Source of the DNA: Onthophagus taurus
Lineage: Eukaryota; Arthropoda; Insecta; Coleoptera; Scarabaeidae
Assembly (NCBI RefSeq): GCF_036711975.1
Contig: NC_091973.1
Span: 19,282,001 to 19,346,000, forward strand
Length of the DNA: 64,000 nt
Reading direction: 5' to 3'
Made by a program: the position numbers and the translations under genes. Positions 32,309 to 43,500 of this stretch are shown here, in pieces; within the stretch, counting starts at the first letter, position 1, and each line of letters begins with the position of its first letter. Below the pieces are notes generated by a model, which saw only the letters and a program-made list of their open reading frames with translations, had not been told where the DNA came from and did not search any database.

Positions 32309-34109
32309 TATACGTAAATTCTTTTCACACCCGGAACATTTTAAATTGTTAACGAAAAAGGGTGTATTTCCATACAATTATATAGCCTCTTTCGACAAAC
32401 TAAATGATACATCACTACCATCTAAAAGCATGTTTTACAACAAATTAAATTTAGAAGACATAAGCGATGAGCAATATTCGCACGCTCAATGTGTGTGGAA
32501 AGAATTTAATTGTCAAAATTTGAAACAATATTCCGACTTGTATTTAAAGACAGATGTTCTTTTATTGACTGATGTATTTGAAAAATTCAGGCAAGTTTGT
32601 TTTAAAACTTACGATTTAGATCCCGCGCATTATTATACGGCACCGGGGCTATCTTGGGATGCCATGTTAAAATTCACCAAAATTAAATTAGAATTATTGA
32701 CGGATATAGATCAAGTTCATTTTATTAAGAAAGGTATCCGTGGAGGTATTTCTCAATGCTCCCTACGGTACGCCAAAGCTAATAATAAATATATGGATAA
32801 TTATAACCCCAATTTACCATCATCGCATTTAATGTATTGGGACGCGAATAATTTGTATGGATGGGCGATGTCGCAATATTTACCGGTTTCCAGTTTCAAG
32901 TGGTTAGATGATACCCAAACTCTAAATTTTAATTTTAATAATATATCAGATACTTCAGATTACGGTTACATTTTAGATGTAGATATCGAATACCCCGAGT
33001 ATTTGCATGATACGCATAATGATTTACCTTTTTTATGTGAAAACATTTTACCACCTAACGGTAGATGTGAAAGCGATAAAAGATTGATTCCAAATTTATT
33101 TAATAAAACAAATTATGTTGTGCATTATAGAAATTTAAAGCAGGCCGTTGCTAACGGTCTTAAAGTTTCTAAAATTAATAGAGTTTTATCGTTCAGACAG
33201 TCTATCTGGTTGAAATCTTACATCGATAAGAATACAGCATTACGCCAATCCGCTAATAATTCTTTTGAAAAAGATTTTTTCAAGTTAATGAATAATGCGG
33301 TTTTTGGTAAAACCATGGAAAATGTAGATAAGCGAGTCGATGTAAGATTAGTGACCAGTTGGGATGATGTTCATACTAGCGAAATCTCCGGTCGTCCTCG
33401 TTTAGGAGCTCGGAGTTTAATTGCGAAATTAAATTTTAAAAGCATAAGCATATTCACAGAAACGTTTTCGGCAATTCAAATGGATCGTCTCCATGTCGTT
33501 TACGATAAACCTCTATATGTTGGTTTTACGGTTTTAGAATTGTCTAAATTGTTAATGTATAATTTTTATTATGATTTCTTAAAACCAAAGTACGGTGAAT
33601 CTATTCGCTTATGTTACATGGATACCGATAGCTTCACCGTACTAATTGATTCCGATGATGTTTATAGAGACGTGAAATTGAATTTAGATAAATTTGATAC
33701 ATCGAACTACAGTCCTGATAATCAGTTTGACATACCGTTACATAATAAAGCTGTTTTGGGTAAAATGAAAGACGAGAATTGCGGAAACATAATGGTTGAA
33801 TTTATCGGTTTGAGGTCTAAAGTGTATGCGAATAGGGTCGCTGATGGTCGGGTTACAAAGAAATCTAAAGGTGTTAAGAAAGCTATTGTTAAACATAACA
33901 TATCTTTTCAAAATTATTTAGATTGTTTAAATTCAAAATCGGTTTTATTTAAAAAACAAACGTTATTTAGAAGTTTCAATCATAACATATTTACAGCATT
34001 ACAAAATAAATTGGTTCTATCACCAAATGACTCCAAGCGATATATTTGTAATAATGGAATTAATACATTCGCTTGGGGTCATTATAGTATTAATGACGAT
34101 AGTACATAG
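32309..34109 (+). pseudogene. Maverick 2 PolB, 3' part with polymerase motifs A-C
   Basis: Native coding resumes at the TA after the transposon. It contains YLKTDVLLL (exonuclease motif III-like), motif A YWDANNLYGWAMSQ, motif B KLMNNAVFGKTMEN and motif C CYMDTDSFTV, then the basic KKSKGVKKAIVKH segment, ending at 34109. An ATG at 32292 within the transposon end opens the frame, so a separately expressed C-terminal product is conceivable but unsupported. Identity to the 40596-44588 copy is high by eye, so the split appears recent. Confidence 0.9.
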
Positions 34110-34213
34110 TTTAATTTTAAGTTAATTTATTCGTATTTATTGTAATTTATTGAAAAGTTCTCGATGGTTAATTGTTTATTCGCTTTACTTTCTGTTTACA
34201 TCACACTTTAGCT

Positions 34214-34381
34214 ATGGTTCAAATCTCATTGGTAAGTATGTTAATTTACACCATCGAGATTTTTTTTATTGTTTTAATTCAATTGCAGGATTTTAAAGTC
34301 TATATACCTAAACGTTATGAAAATGAGGCTTTAAAGGACGATACGTTTGCAATTTTAAAATCTTCAATCAATTCTTTGTGA
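34214..34381 (+). pseudogene. Fragment of the small VELE/PKR family gene with a probable 57-bp intron
   Basis: MVQISL at 34214 is followed by GTAAGTATG at 34232 and a T-rich tract ending TTGCAG at 34288. The next exon, DFKVYIPKRYENEALKDD, matches the 23047 gene at the position where that copy has no interruption. It stops at 34381, inside the TIR border. Either an intron was gained here or a truncated exon was captured. Confidence 0.5.
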
Positions 34382-35569
34382 ATTTAAGACTAAAAAAAGA
34401 ATTCATGTATTTGAGCTTTACGGGATGTTGCCCATCGAAATCATATTGAGATTGTGGAGAACATGGTTTACCAACCATTGGGATGTGTTGGGAACACTTA
34501 GGATCGATTTATTTTTTATACTGTAAGTAATATCTATTGTTTCTCGAATTTTCCTTTTGATAATTTTATTTTTTTTAATTTTATCAACAGTTGTTATTGG
34601 AAATTTGTTTATCTAGAGAGATGTTATTGCGTCTAACCACATTATTTTTTTTTGCGGTTTTGAATTATCTCTACCGCCTGATGGGAAATTTAATCATTCC
34701 GAATTTACACTCCAACCTGTTCACTTGAAGTTTATACACCGCTTATTGAAAAGATGGAACATCTAAATCGTTTAGGACAGTGTGAATTTTTACCTAAGAA
34801 AAAAGTGAGTGATTTACATTTACATACACCGTATCCAATTGTAGCCGTCAAACGTATTCCAAATCGAGCTTGGCCCACGGTAATTGTTGAACTGGAAGCT
34901 GGATTTATTGTGTTTCTACCTAAACGTATTGCTGAAGTGATTTCCGATGCTGAAATTGTTGAACTAAGTGAAATGTGTTTGGTATATCTTGGAGAACTTG
35001 AACTGAACAAGACATGTACTGTGCAAAAAATTGAATTTATAAAGAAGAAGAAGAAGAATATTGGTTCAAATGATGAAATTCCATCGGCATCTATTTCGTA
35101 AATGTAGTCATTTCAAGTTAATCACAGATTATATTATATATTGGTTTTTTTTATATATTATGCTAATATAATTTATTGTTAATTTGAAATGTAATGATTT
35201 TTTTTATTTTTAATCCTATATTCCCACCACCACCACCATTTAAGTTTTCAGCTCAAGTTACGCTAATTTACAGTTCAATTCTCAATCATAGCTAGCGTCA
35301 TTATATTTAAATTTTTCTGTTTAATTTTATAAAAAATTCCTAAATCTAGTACTTACACCACTCAATCATAGGTGGCGCCATTGTATTTAAATTTTTCTAT
35401 TTAATTTTCTAAAAATCCCTAGATCTCTAGTTACTTTTAATAGCAACCTAATTTTTTTTCCCCCAAACTTTGGTTGGTATCCCCCCTATACCTAATACAT
35501 TGAGGCGTGACGTCACCGCAGGAGCAGCAGGAGCAACTTCCGGTCTAGAACCGGCATTCTTACACTACT
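34376..35569. repeat. Maverick 2 right terminal inverted repeat (1194 bp)
   Basis: Inverted partner of 21549-22659. A CTCAATCATAG(G/C)TGGCGCCATT block near 35348-35430 is an extra copy that makes this arm longer. A probable intron (GTAAGTAATATC at 34524 to ATCAACAG at 34590) lies upstream of the small gene. Confidence 0.9.
34754..35101 (+). CDS. TIR-encoded small Maverick protein, right copy, 115 aa
   Basis: Same gene as 21937-22284, in the opposite repeat arm, with the reading frame equally intact. The few differences from the left copy are mostly conservative or isolated. A likely intron lies 165 bases upstream. Because it is duplicated by the TIRs, both copies would be transcribed inward from the element ends. 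Function unknown; see the left copy for the domain description. Confidence 0.7.
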   Translation: MEHLNRLGQCEFLPKKKVSDLHLHTPYPIVAVKRIPNRAWPTVIVELEAGFIVFLPKRIAEVISDAEIVELSEMCLVYLGELELNKTCTVQKIEFIKKKKKNIGSNDEIPSASIS

Positions 35570-35575
35570 ACCCTT
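35570..35575. repeat. Target-site duplication ACCCTT, right copy
   Basis: Identical to 21543-21548. The uninterrupted relative near 46990-47005 (minus strand) has ATCCTT at the same point. Confidence 0.9.
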
Positions 35576-35993
35576 AGCGAGCCTGATAAGTAAAAACGTT
35601 GAGAAGCAAGTCCCCCCCCGCTTCTAACTTCACCACAACGGAAGGTGACGACCATGCGCAGTTCGTAAGACGTTTTTCCATGAACAATAAATAGGGTAAA
35701 AGGGGTAAATCCAACTCAACTTCGAATAAATGTTTTCTTTGGTTTAAACTCACAAAGACTGAAAAAAGAGACGACTATGAGACATTGCGCGCGGTTTACG
35801 TTTGACGGGTAAATCCAACTTAACTTCGAATAAATTTTTTCTTTGGTTTAAACTCACAGAGACGTCTACGAGACATTGCGCGCGGTTTACGTTTGACACG
35901 TTCGGTTTCTAAAGTAAAACTGACTGATTCCTCGCCGGCGGAAGTGTCAAGTGACATAGCGGCTGCAATAATGCTGACCAATCGAATAATTGA
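35576..35993. other. Third copy of the Maverick 3 inner TIR sequence
   Basis: Reading on from 21548 across Maverick 2, this segment matches the inner TIR of Maverick 3 at 37020-37345 and, inverted, 46600-47060. Examples are CAATGTCTC-type, GCGCGCGGTTTACGTTTGAC and GCGGCTGCAATAATG blocks. It contains a ~100-bp tandem duplication (about 35695-35890). It therefore represents the target into which Maverick 2 inserted and next to which the Maverick 3 left end lies. Confidence 0.75.
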
Positions 35994-36129
35994 AGTAGTA
36001 TAATAATGAGAGTTCTGGAGCGGAAGTTGCTCCCAGTGCAGGAAGTGACGTCACAGCGCGGGAAATTTGGTGGGAAATTTGAAATTCAAAATTCATGTGG
36101 CGCCATCTGGTGGTGTGTAGTTAAACTTA

Positions 36130-36430
36130 AAAAAAGGGTTGGTTTACCTGATGAGAGATAGATGGCGCAGCTTAAAATTTACCTGATAATTGATAGATGG
36201 CGCAGCTTAAAATTTACCTGATGAACGATAGATGGTGCTGTCATCTTTTTAAGTTGGACCGGAAATTACTAACCATCGGGTAATTTAAATTTACCTGATG
36301 GGTGATAGGTGGCGCTGTTATATTTTTAAAATTTAAATTCACCTGATGGGCGATAGATGGCTCTGTTATATTTTTAAAATTTAAATTTACCTGATGGGAG
36401 GGATAGATGGCGTGCGAAAATTTAAAATCA
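36130..36430. repeat. Minisatellite in the TIR, about six units
   Basis: ACCTGATGGGCGATAGATGG-type units, each followed by CGCTGTTATATTTTTAAAAT or a variant, repeat about six times at 35-75-bp spacing. The right TIR (47430-47560) holds about three inverted units, so copy number has changed since the arms were identical. Confidence 0.8.
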
Positions 36431-36582
36431 TGGAAAAAAATTTGGTTGGTAGAAAAATATAAACAAAAATTATATGTTAATACATTTATCATTTAATTTT
36501 TAAAACAAATTTTATGATACAATTATGGTTTATGAAATTTATATACATACAGATGAACATCAGGGTCATCGGTAGGAAATTT

Positions 36583-36888
36583 TTACGTTTCAGGTTTCTT
36601 GATGAAATCCAATAAATATACAGGGTGAGTTTTACCGATGTCTTTTGCACCCTTATAAATTATGCACATTTTCCTGAGTTCGATGATTTCCTCGTCAGCA
36701 ATATCTTCAGCGATGCGTCTTGGTAAAGAAATCATGAATCCAGCCTCCAACTCAAGTACCACGGACGGTCAAGAACACGTTTTAAGACGTTTCGCGCACT
36801 TAATTGGATATGGAGTGTCCGGTTGAAGCTCAGAAATTGACTCTTTCGGTAGGAAATTACACTGACCCAATTGACTTAGACGAGACAT
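36583..36888 (-). pseudogene. Decayed TIR-encoded small protein of Maverick 3
   Basis: The frame from ATG 36888 reads MSRLSQLGQCNFLPKE, aligned with the start of the Maverick 2 TIR gene, then a TGA near 36771. It continues VVLELEAGFMISLPRRIAED and DEEIIELRKM and ends in LLDFIKKPE at TAA 36583. One premature stop disables an otherwise full 101-residue frame. The right TIR keeps only its C-terminal end (DIGKPKPAHIIEFVKK, 47060-47117). It shows the small gene family is shared by two Maverick lineages. Confidence 0.7.
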
Positions 36889-37668
36889 GGTTCGTTCCTT
36901 GAACAACTGTTTCGTAGATTAATAATAATAAAACGTAACTTGTTAGCTTACAAATAGCTGCCAAACTGAATAAATTATTAAGAACATGTAATTATATGCT
37001 TGAAAAAAGATTAACGACGAGACATGGTGGCTCGTAAGACGTTTTTTTCCATGAACAATAGATAGGGTAAATTCATCCAACTCAACTTCGAATAAATTTT
37101 TTCTTTAGTTTAAACTCACAAAGATCGTAAAAAAAACACAGAGACATTGCGCGCGGTTTACGTTTGACGCGTTCGGTTTCTAAAGTTAAACTGATTATGA
37201 ATTACGCGATACAATGCTTTCCTCGTCGGGCGGAAGTGGTGTAAAATTACAACGCGGCGCATCGCCAAGGTGCAATACACCTCGCCGACGGAAGTGTCAA
37301 ATTACCTAGCGGCTGCAATAATGCCGAGCAATGGAATAATTGACCTAAATGAAATGCTATTGTATAATTAATATTAAGGAAGTAAAAAAATAATACAAAT
37401 TATAAAATTGTTTTAATGCATTTTCAGTAACAAAAATGATGTACGTGGAAAAAAATACATTTAAATAAAAGACGGAAAAGGTTTAAATAATACAATTTAA
37501 TTTTCTCAATTAACCCAATTTAAATATATTGACACATTTTAAAATAAAAATTACAAATAGATAAAACTCATTTACTCATTTAATTGAATTTACACGGATT
37601 GAATTGATGGCTGTAAGGTGAAATAGAAACAACAAAATGATTTGTTTAAGAAATACATTTATTATTAT

Positions 37669-38812
37669 TTATTTTTTTAAGTCACTACATATCCTGGACC
37701 GCCCATCCCCATTACCTTGTTTGTACATCCTCAAACACAAAAAAGAAAAAATTAATAATAATATTGTAAAGCAAAAGAAAAAAACAAGGACTTACAATCA
37801 ACCTCCTCCATCCGATTAATTATTACCCCTCGTGAAGTTGGAGACGGGGATCTGGGGCTATCATATAACCCCACTATGAAAAAAATATTGAGAAAATAAA
37901 ATAATACTATAAAGCAAAATAAAAAAAAAACGACTTACGATCCCGCATTTCCATCTCGTCTATGATCCTCCTAATGTTGGAGGAGGATGAGGAGGAGGAG
38001 GAGGAGGATGAAGATTCATAACCATCTTCCTCACATTCCGCTAAGAAAAAAGAAAAAAAATAATAATAATATTGTAAAGCAAAAGAAAAAAAAAACAAGG
38101 ACTTACAATCAACCTCTTCCATCCGATTAATTATTACCCCTCGTGAAGTTGGAGACGGGGATCTAGGGCTATCATATAACACCACTATGAAAAAAGATTG
38201 AGAAAATAAAATAATACTATAAAGCAAAATAAAAAAAAATAACGACTTACGATCCCGCATTTCCATCTCGTCGATGTTGGAGGAGGATGAGGAGGAGGAG
38301 GAGGAGGAGGAGGAGGAGGATGAAGATTCATTATCATCATCCTCACATTCCGCTAAGAAAAAAGAAAAAAATTAATAATAATATTGTAAAGCAAAAGAAA
38401 AAAAAACAAGGACTTACAATCAACCTCCTCCATCCGATTAATTATTACCCCTCGTGAAGTTGGAGACGGGGATCTAGGGCTATCATATAACCCCACTATG
38501 AAAAAATATTGAGAAAATAAAATAATACTATAAAGCAAAATAAAAAAAAATAACGACGAGATCTAGGGAAATCTGTTTCAAATCCTCCACATTCCGCTAA
38601 AAAGGAAAAAAATAAAAAATAAATTCGAGAAACTTGTTGTTTATAAATTGTTTTAACGACTCGAAAGTTCAGGACTTCAAAATTTATTGAAAATATTGAT
38701 GATATATTTTGCAAAACTTACCTACAACCACTTCCACCTCAAATTTGTATTTCCGGATGGTCATTGTACCATCCGGATTTTCTCTAACGTGGAGTAAATA
38801 TTCAAGATCCAT
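37669..38812 (-). CDS. Probable multi-exon gene with tandemly duplicated phase-1 exon pairs
   Basis: Start exon 38722-38812 (MDLEYLLHVRENPDG...) ends in G|GTAAGT. Then come alternating exons with consensus GTAAGT donors and T-rich AG acceptors. Type A has 102 nt at 38251-38352 and 37939-38040, encoding ECE(E/D)D then a Ser run and IDEMEMRD. Type B has 78 nt at 38418-38495, 38107-38184 and 37796-37873, encoding YDSPRSPSPTSRGVIINRME. A diverged A-type copy begins at 38596 and has lost its donor. All splice junctions are phase 1, so exons can be skipped or added without frame change. The likely last exon ends at TAA 37669 (acceptor near 37707-37717, less certain). The product would be acidic and Ser-rich with no signal peptide. 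I do not recognise it; the structure is inferred from sequence only. Confidence 0.6.
37796..38495 (-). repeat. ~312-bp tandem genomic repeat containing the duplicated exon pairs
   Basis: The block ACTTACAATCAACCTC...CATATAACCCCACTATGAAA, the GATCCCGCATTTCCATCTCG exon and the GAGGAGGAGG microsatellite recurs with about 311-bp spacing (37796, 38107, 38418). GAGGA-repeat length differs between units. Confidence 0.85.
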
Positions 38813-40595
38813 TTTAACTTACTTTAATAATGATAGATGAAAATGATCACATCGTATTTATACTTAATTTTTACGTAAAAGAGGGGAAAAAATATTTCTC
38901 TTTTTTATATATTAGACTAGCAACATAAAGATCGGATTCGGTTTATTACATGAAAAAGGATCCTAGAAACAATATGTATTGTTACCGTATAAATTGTAAA
39001 TTAAACAGTTTTTGTTATTAGAATAGTGAGAAAGCATCAGATTTAGTTTATTACGGGAAATTGTATACCAATGACTTTTGAATTTCAATAAAATATTATT
39101 CCATCCGCTATCGATATAATTTGATCAGAAACTGATCTGTTTTATTCGACATATTCCTAAGCGGGAACTTAAGCGTGCGTATTCAAGCATCACAACTTAA
39201 ATTTCATGCGGTTATAATTTAAATCTATTTTTTTAATTTGTATTATTTGCATTACAGCCAACTTAAATGTTAATACAGTCAATTATTTTACATTTAAACT
39301 TTTAATTGATTGCGTCCTAAAATTGTAACTTAACACTTCGACAGCCGACTAATACCGAAACACACCGATCGGAGTAATCGGATCGTCACAGGAAATGTTA
39401 AGTTGCACAAAGAAAGAAACAACAAGTATTGATAATTATTATAATTAGGAAATAACTTTTGATAATCATTAAGTCGAATATAATATAATCATCAGCTTCA
39501 ACACCATGTTCCAATTAACAAAATGAGAGAATATCTCTTAACCACCCTCACGCCATTATATCTGTTTCAATATAGTATTTGTCACAAGGACTACTATATC
39601 AGGTAAAGATGTTACGAAAGCGATGGAAAGTATTTTAAAGGATGCAAACGTACTAACAAAAATCTTCAAACGGATCAAGAATAAAGTATCGGTGTTATAA
39701 GCGAACAAAGCGGTTGGTCAGATAAAATAGTGTAGAATTGTTAATAAAAAGACATAATAAAACAAAATTTTTATATTGTATAAACCAATTATATAACAAT
39801 ATTTTTCTTTTTCATTTTTCCATTTTCACGTTGGTTTGCAATTTATGCGAGATATTTTATCTAAGGAACCTTTAATTTCATACAAATTGAAAGTATTGGA
39901 TAATTTACATTTTAGTGATTACATTGATTTTATTATGAACCACCGAAACCTTTTCAATTTAATATTAAAAAATGAAGAAATATATAAAACTTACTTATTT
40001 AATTGAATTTAAGCTGATTGAATTGAAGGTGAAATACAAACAACAGAATGATGTGTTTAAGAAATACATTTATTATTATTATTTAATTTTTAAATATACA
40101 TAACTTTTATTATACAATTACATTTAAAAAAATATATATACATACAGATGAACATCAGGGTCATCGGTCGGAAATTTATTACGTTTCATAAGTAAAACAT
40201 AAATTTTATAAAACAATTAATATACATAAGTATGAACAATAGGGTATCAGATTACATATCAGATTTCTTGAAAAAAAATTTCTAGAAATAACAGGTGTTA
40301 TTGCTACATAAAATGCGAATTATGCAGTTTTTATTATTAAATTACCGAAGTTAAGTAAAGTTCATTGCACCTCACCAACACTTGTTTCAATTTGTTTAAA
40401 TTAAAATAAATACATTTTTTAAATAAGTTTTTATAACATTACATTTATTTAATATACTTAATCTATATGAAATCAAATAATCTAAATATTAAAAATATTG
40501 TGAACCTCCGACATACTAATTACAAAAGGTATTAAAACTGTACAATAAAACTATCAAACTTAATAATTATATACTTAAAATTATAGTAACATTAC
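38813..40595. other. AT-rich Maverick 3 interior with repeat traces
   Basis: No intact gene. A plus-strand fragment at 39588-39698 reads SGKDVTKAMESILKDANVL and ends at TAA. An inverted, diverged relative lies at 45091-45180. The CAGATGAACATCAGGGTCAT segment of the TIR is repeated near 40146. A relative of the 24127 repeat lies at 39680-39735. Confidence 0.5.
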
Positions 40596-43500
40596 TTAAC
40601 ACGTTATACTACCCCAAGCTAGTGTATTAATTCCATTATCACAAATATATCGCTTGGAGTCATTTGGTGAAAGAACCAATTTATTTTGTAATACAGTAAA
40701 TATACTGTGATTAAAACTTCTAAATAATGTTTGTTTTTTAAATAAAACTGATTTGGAATTTAGACAATCTAAATAATTTTGAAAAGAGATGTGATGTTTA
40801 ACAACAGCCTTCTTAACGCCTTTGGATTTTTTGGTAATCCGCCCATCAGCAACCCTATTAGCATATACCTTTGACCTCAAACCAACAAATTCGACCATTA
40901 TATTTCCACAATTCTCATCTTTCATTTTACCTAAAATCGCTTTATTCTGCAAGGGTATGTCAAACCGATTATCGGGACTGTAGTTAGATGTGTCAAATTT
41001 ATTTAAATTTAACTTCACATCTCTATATATATCATCAGAATTAATTAATACAGTGAAACTATCGGTGTCCATATAGCACAACCGAACATCCTCGCCATAT
41101 TTAGGTTTTAAGAAATCATAATAAAAATCATACATTAATAATTTTGAATGTTCTAAAACAGTAAAACCAACGTATACAGGTTTATCGTAAACGACATGAA
41201 GACGATCCATTTGAATTGCCGAAAACGTTTCTGTGAATACTTTAATACTTTTAAAATTTAATTTTGCTATTAAACTCCGAGCTCCTAAACGAGGTCTACC
41301 TGCGGCTTTACCAGTATGCACATCATCCCAACTGGTCACTAATCTTACATCGACTCGCTTATCGACGTTTTCCATTGTCTTGCCGAATACAGAATTATTC
41401 ATCAATTTAAAAAAATCTTTTTCAAACGCATTCTTTGCGGATTGACGTAATTCCGTATTTTTATCGATGTAAGATTTCAACCACGCAGACTGTCTGAACG
41501 ATAAAACTCTATTAATTTTGCAAACTTTAAGACCGTGAGCAACAGCTTGTTTCAAATTTCTATAATGGATCACATAATTTTTCTTATCAAATAAATTTGG
41601 AATTAATCTCCTTTCACTTTCAGATCGATTAATGGGGGCAATTAAATTCTCAGCTAAAAACGGGAGATCGTTGTGTAAATCATGCAAAGCTGCAGGGTAT
41701 TCAATATCTACGTCTAAAATATATCCAAAATCGGAATTATCGGGTATATTATTAAAATCTAATTTTTGTATGTCATTTTCACTCAGCCATTTAAAATTGG
41801 AAACGGGCATAAATTGAGACATCGCCCACCCATACAAATTATTAGCGTCCCAATACATTAAAAAGTTTGACGGTAAATTGAGGTTATAATCATCCATATA
41901 TTTATTATTGGCTTTAGCGGACCGTAGGGAGCATTGGGAAATGCCTCCACGGATACCTTTCTTAATAAAATGGATTTGATCTATATCCGTCAATAATTCT
42001 AATTTAATTTTGGTAAATTTCAACATTGCATCCCAAGAAAGTCCTGGGGCAGTATAATAATGAGCGGGATCTAAATCGTAGGTTTTGAAGCAAACTTGTC
42101 TGAATTTTTCAAATACAGCAGCAAGTAAAAGGACATCAGTTTTTAGATACAAATCCGAATAATCTTTTAAATTTAGACAATTAAATTTTTCCCACACAGT
42201 TTGAGCATGGGAATACTGCTCATCGGTTATATCTTCAAATGATAGTTTGTTGAAAAAAGCGTTTTTAGGTGGCAATGAAGTTACGTTTAATTTATCGAGT
42301 GAATCCATATAACCGTAGGGGAATATTCCCTTCTTGCTCAATAATCTAAACTGATCATTGTGTGGAAAGAATTTACGTATATTTATTAAATCAAATTCGT
42401 CAAGGTTACCAGCTAAAGAATCTAATGATGAGGCCATAAACCTAAATGAATCTACAAATCTTAGTTTAAAAAAAGTATTTTCCTCCTCCACTTGAGCTTT
42501 ATCGACTAATATCCGTTTACTGAAACTGATGTATTTTTCTTTATTATTAGGTAATACATCAAGCCCATCTTCATCCGCATCAGCCATTTCTTTAATAAAT
42601 AAATGACAATCGTAACCACTAAAATTATGAAAAAATATTGGAATAAAATTTTGAAGTTGAAAATTTAAATTACAATTTGTATGAGCGGGCCCACGGTACC
42701 TACCGCTTATGTGACAATGATCGCGAACCTTAACCTGATCTGAAGTGAAAGGATTTTGGCAAATAAAACAATTTTCAGCTGAATCGAAATTCCGTTGCTC
42801 ATCGACCGTTAAAGGTAGCATTGGTTTTACGGATTTATAGTATTTATTATAAATAAATTTGACATCATCAATTAATTTAGAGATAAAAACTTGAGGTGCA
42901 TCAGGTCCCGCATACGTTTCAAACTTATTGAAGTTGGAATCAATGGTGGAAACGATATAGTACGCGAAACTATACGGTTGATGCATCTCAATTTTTTCCG
43001 TGAAAGACTTGGAGGAATGTGGTTCACAATGATCGATCGGTTTTAAAATCGATTCAAAGTCAGCGTATATGACAAAAGGGACCATCTGAGTGAATTTATA
43101 GTTATTAAACTCTAAAATGTTCTGGGGGGTATATAAGCCGAAATAATTTGGTTTTGATTTTAAATTTGTGGAGGGTACAACTGTCTTTGTATGATTACAA
43201 TCGCTAATCTGATGCGCAGTTAAATGTTCAGCTGATGAAAATCGTGTTAAACAGCCATCACAAAGGTGTATAGAGCCGTTACGGTTCACACACTGGTTTG
43301 ATATTAGCCTCCAAAGATTTTTAATTAAAACGAAATGACCTTTCCCGGATTCATATAAATAAAGTAAATTTATATGAATATCACGTCTTTGTTTGGTAAA
43401 ATAAATTGGTCCTTCCACCGAATAACTTTTTGATTCCTTAACTAATTCATAAACATTAATACTTAAATTATTTAATTTTTCCACTTTAACAATATCTCTT

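Larger units (their letters stand above)
21549..35569 (+). mobile_element. Maverick/Polinton 2, complete ends, 14.0 kb
   Basis: The element is delimited by AGTAGTGTAAGAATGCCGG at 21549 and its reverse complement ending at 35569, inside long terminal inverted repeats and an exact 6-bp duplication. Flanks on the two sides join into a sequence that also exists uninterrupted, inverted, near 46975-47020. Contents in order: TIR with small gene, paralogue of that gene, decayed chromodomain integrase, tandem repeats, unknown gene, matrix metalloproteinase, PolB (split by Tigger), gene fragment, TIR. Without the Tigger insertion it would be about 11.5 kb. No capsid, packaging ATPase or protease gene is present, and the integrase is broken, so it could not move by itself. 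Confidence 0.93.
35994..37440. repeat. Maverick 3 left terminal inverted repeat (~1.45 kb)
   Basis: It pairs with 46490-47711 in two blocks: outer 35994-36560 with 47270-47711, and inner 37020-37440 with 46490-46940. The middle parts diverge but both retain pieces of the small TIR gene. Confidence 0.8.

Noticed and set aside
32292-34109. Separate shorter polymerase gene starting at ATG 32292
   Set aside because: That ATG lies in the Tigger end; the native coding starts at the TA junction and is the second half of the split PolB.
37950-38340. CRISPR-like array of regular repeats
   Set aside because: The units are long, contain microsatellites and splice signals, and sit in eukaryotic transposon DNA; they are duplicated exons.
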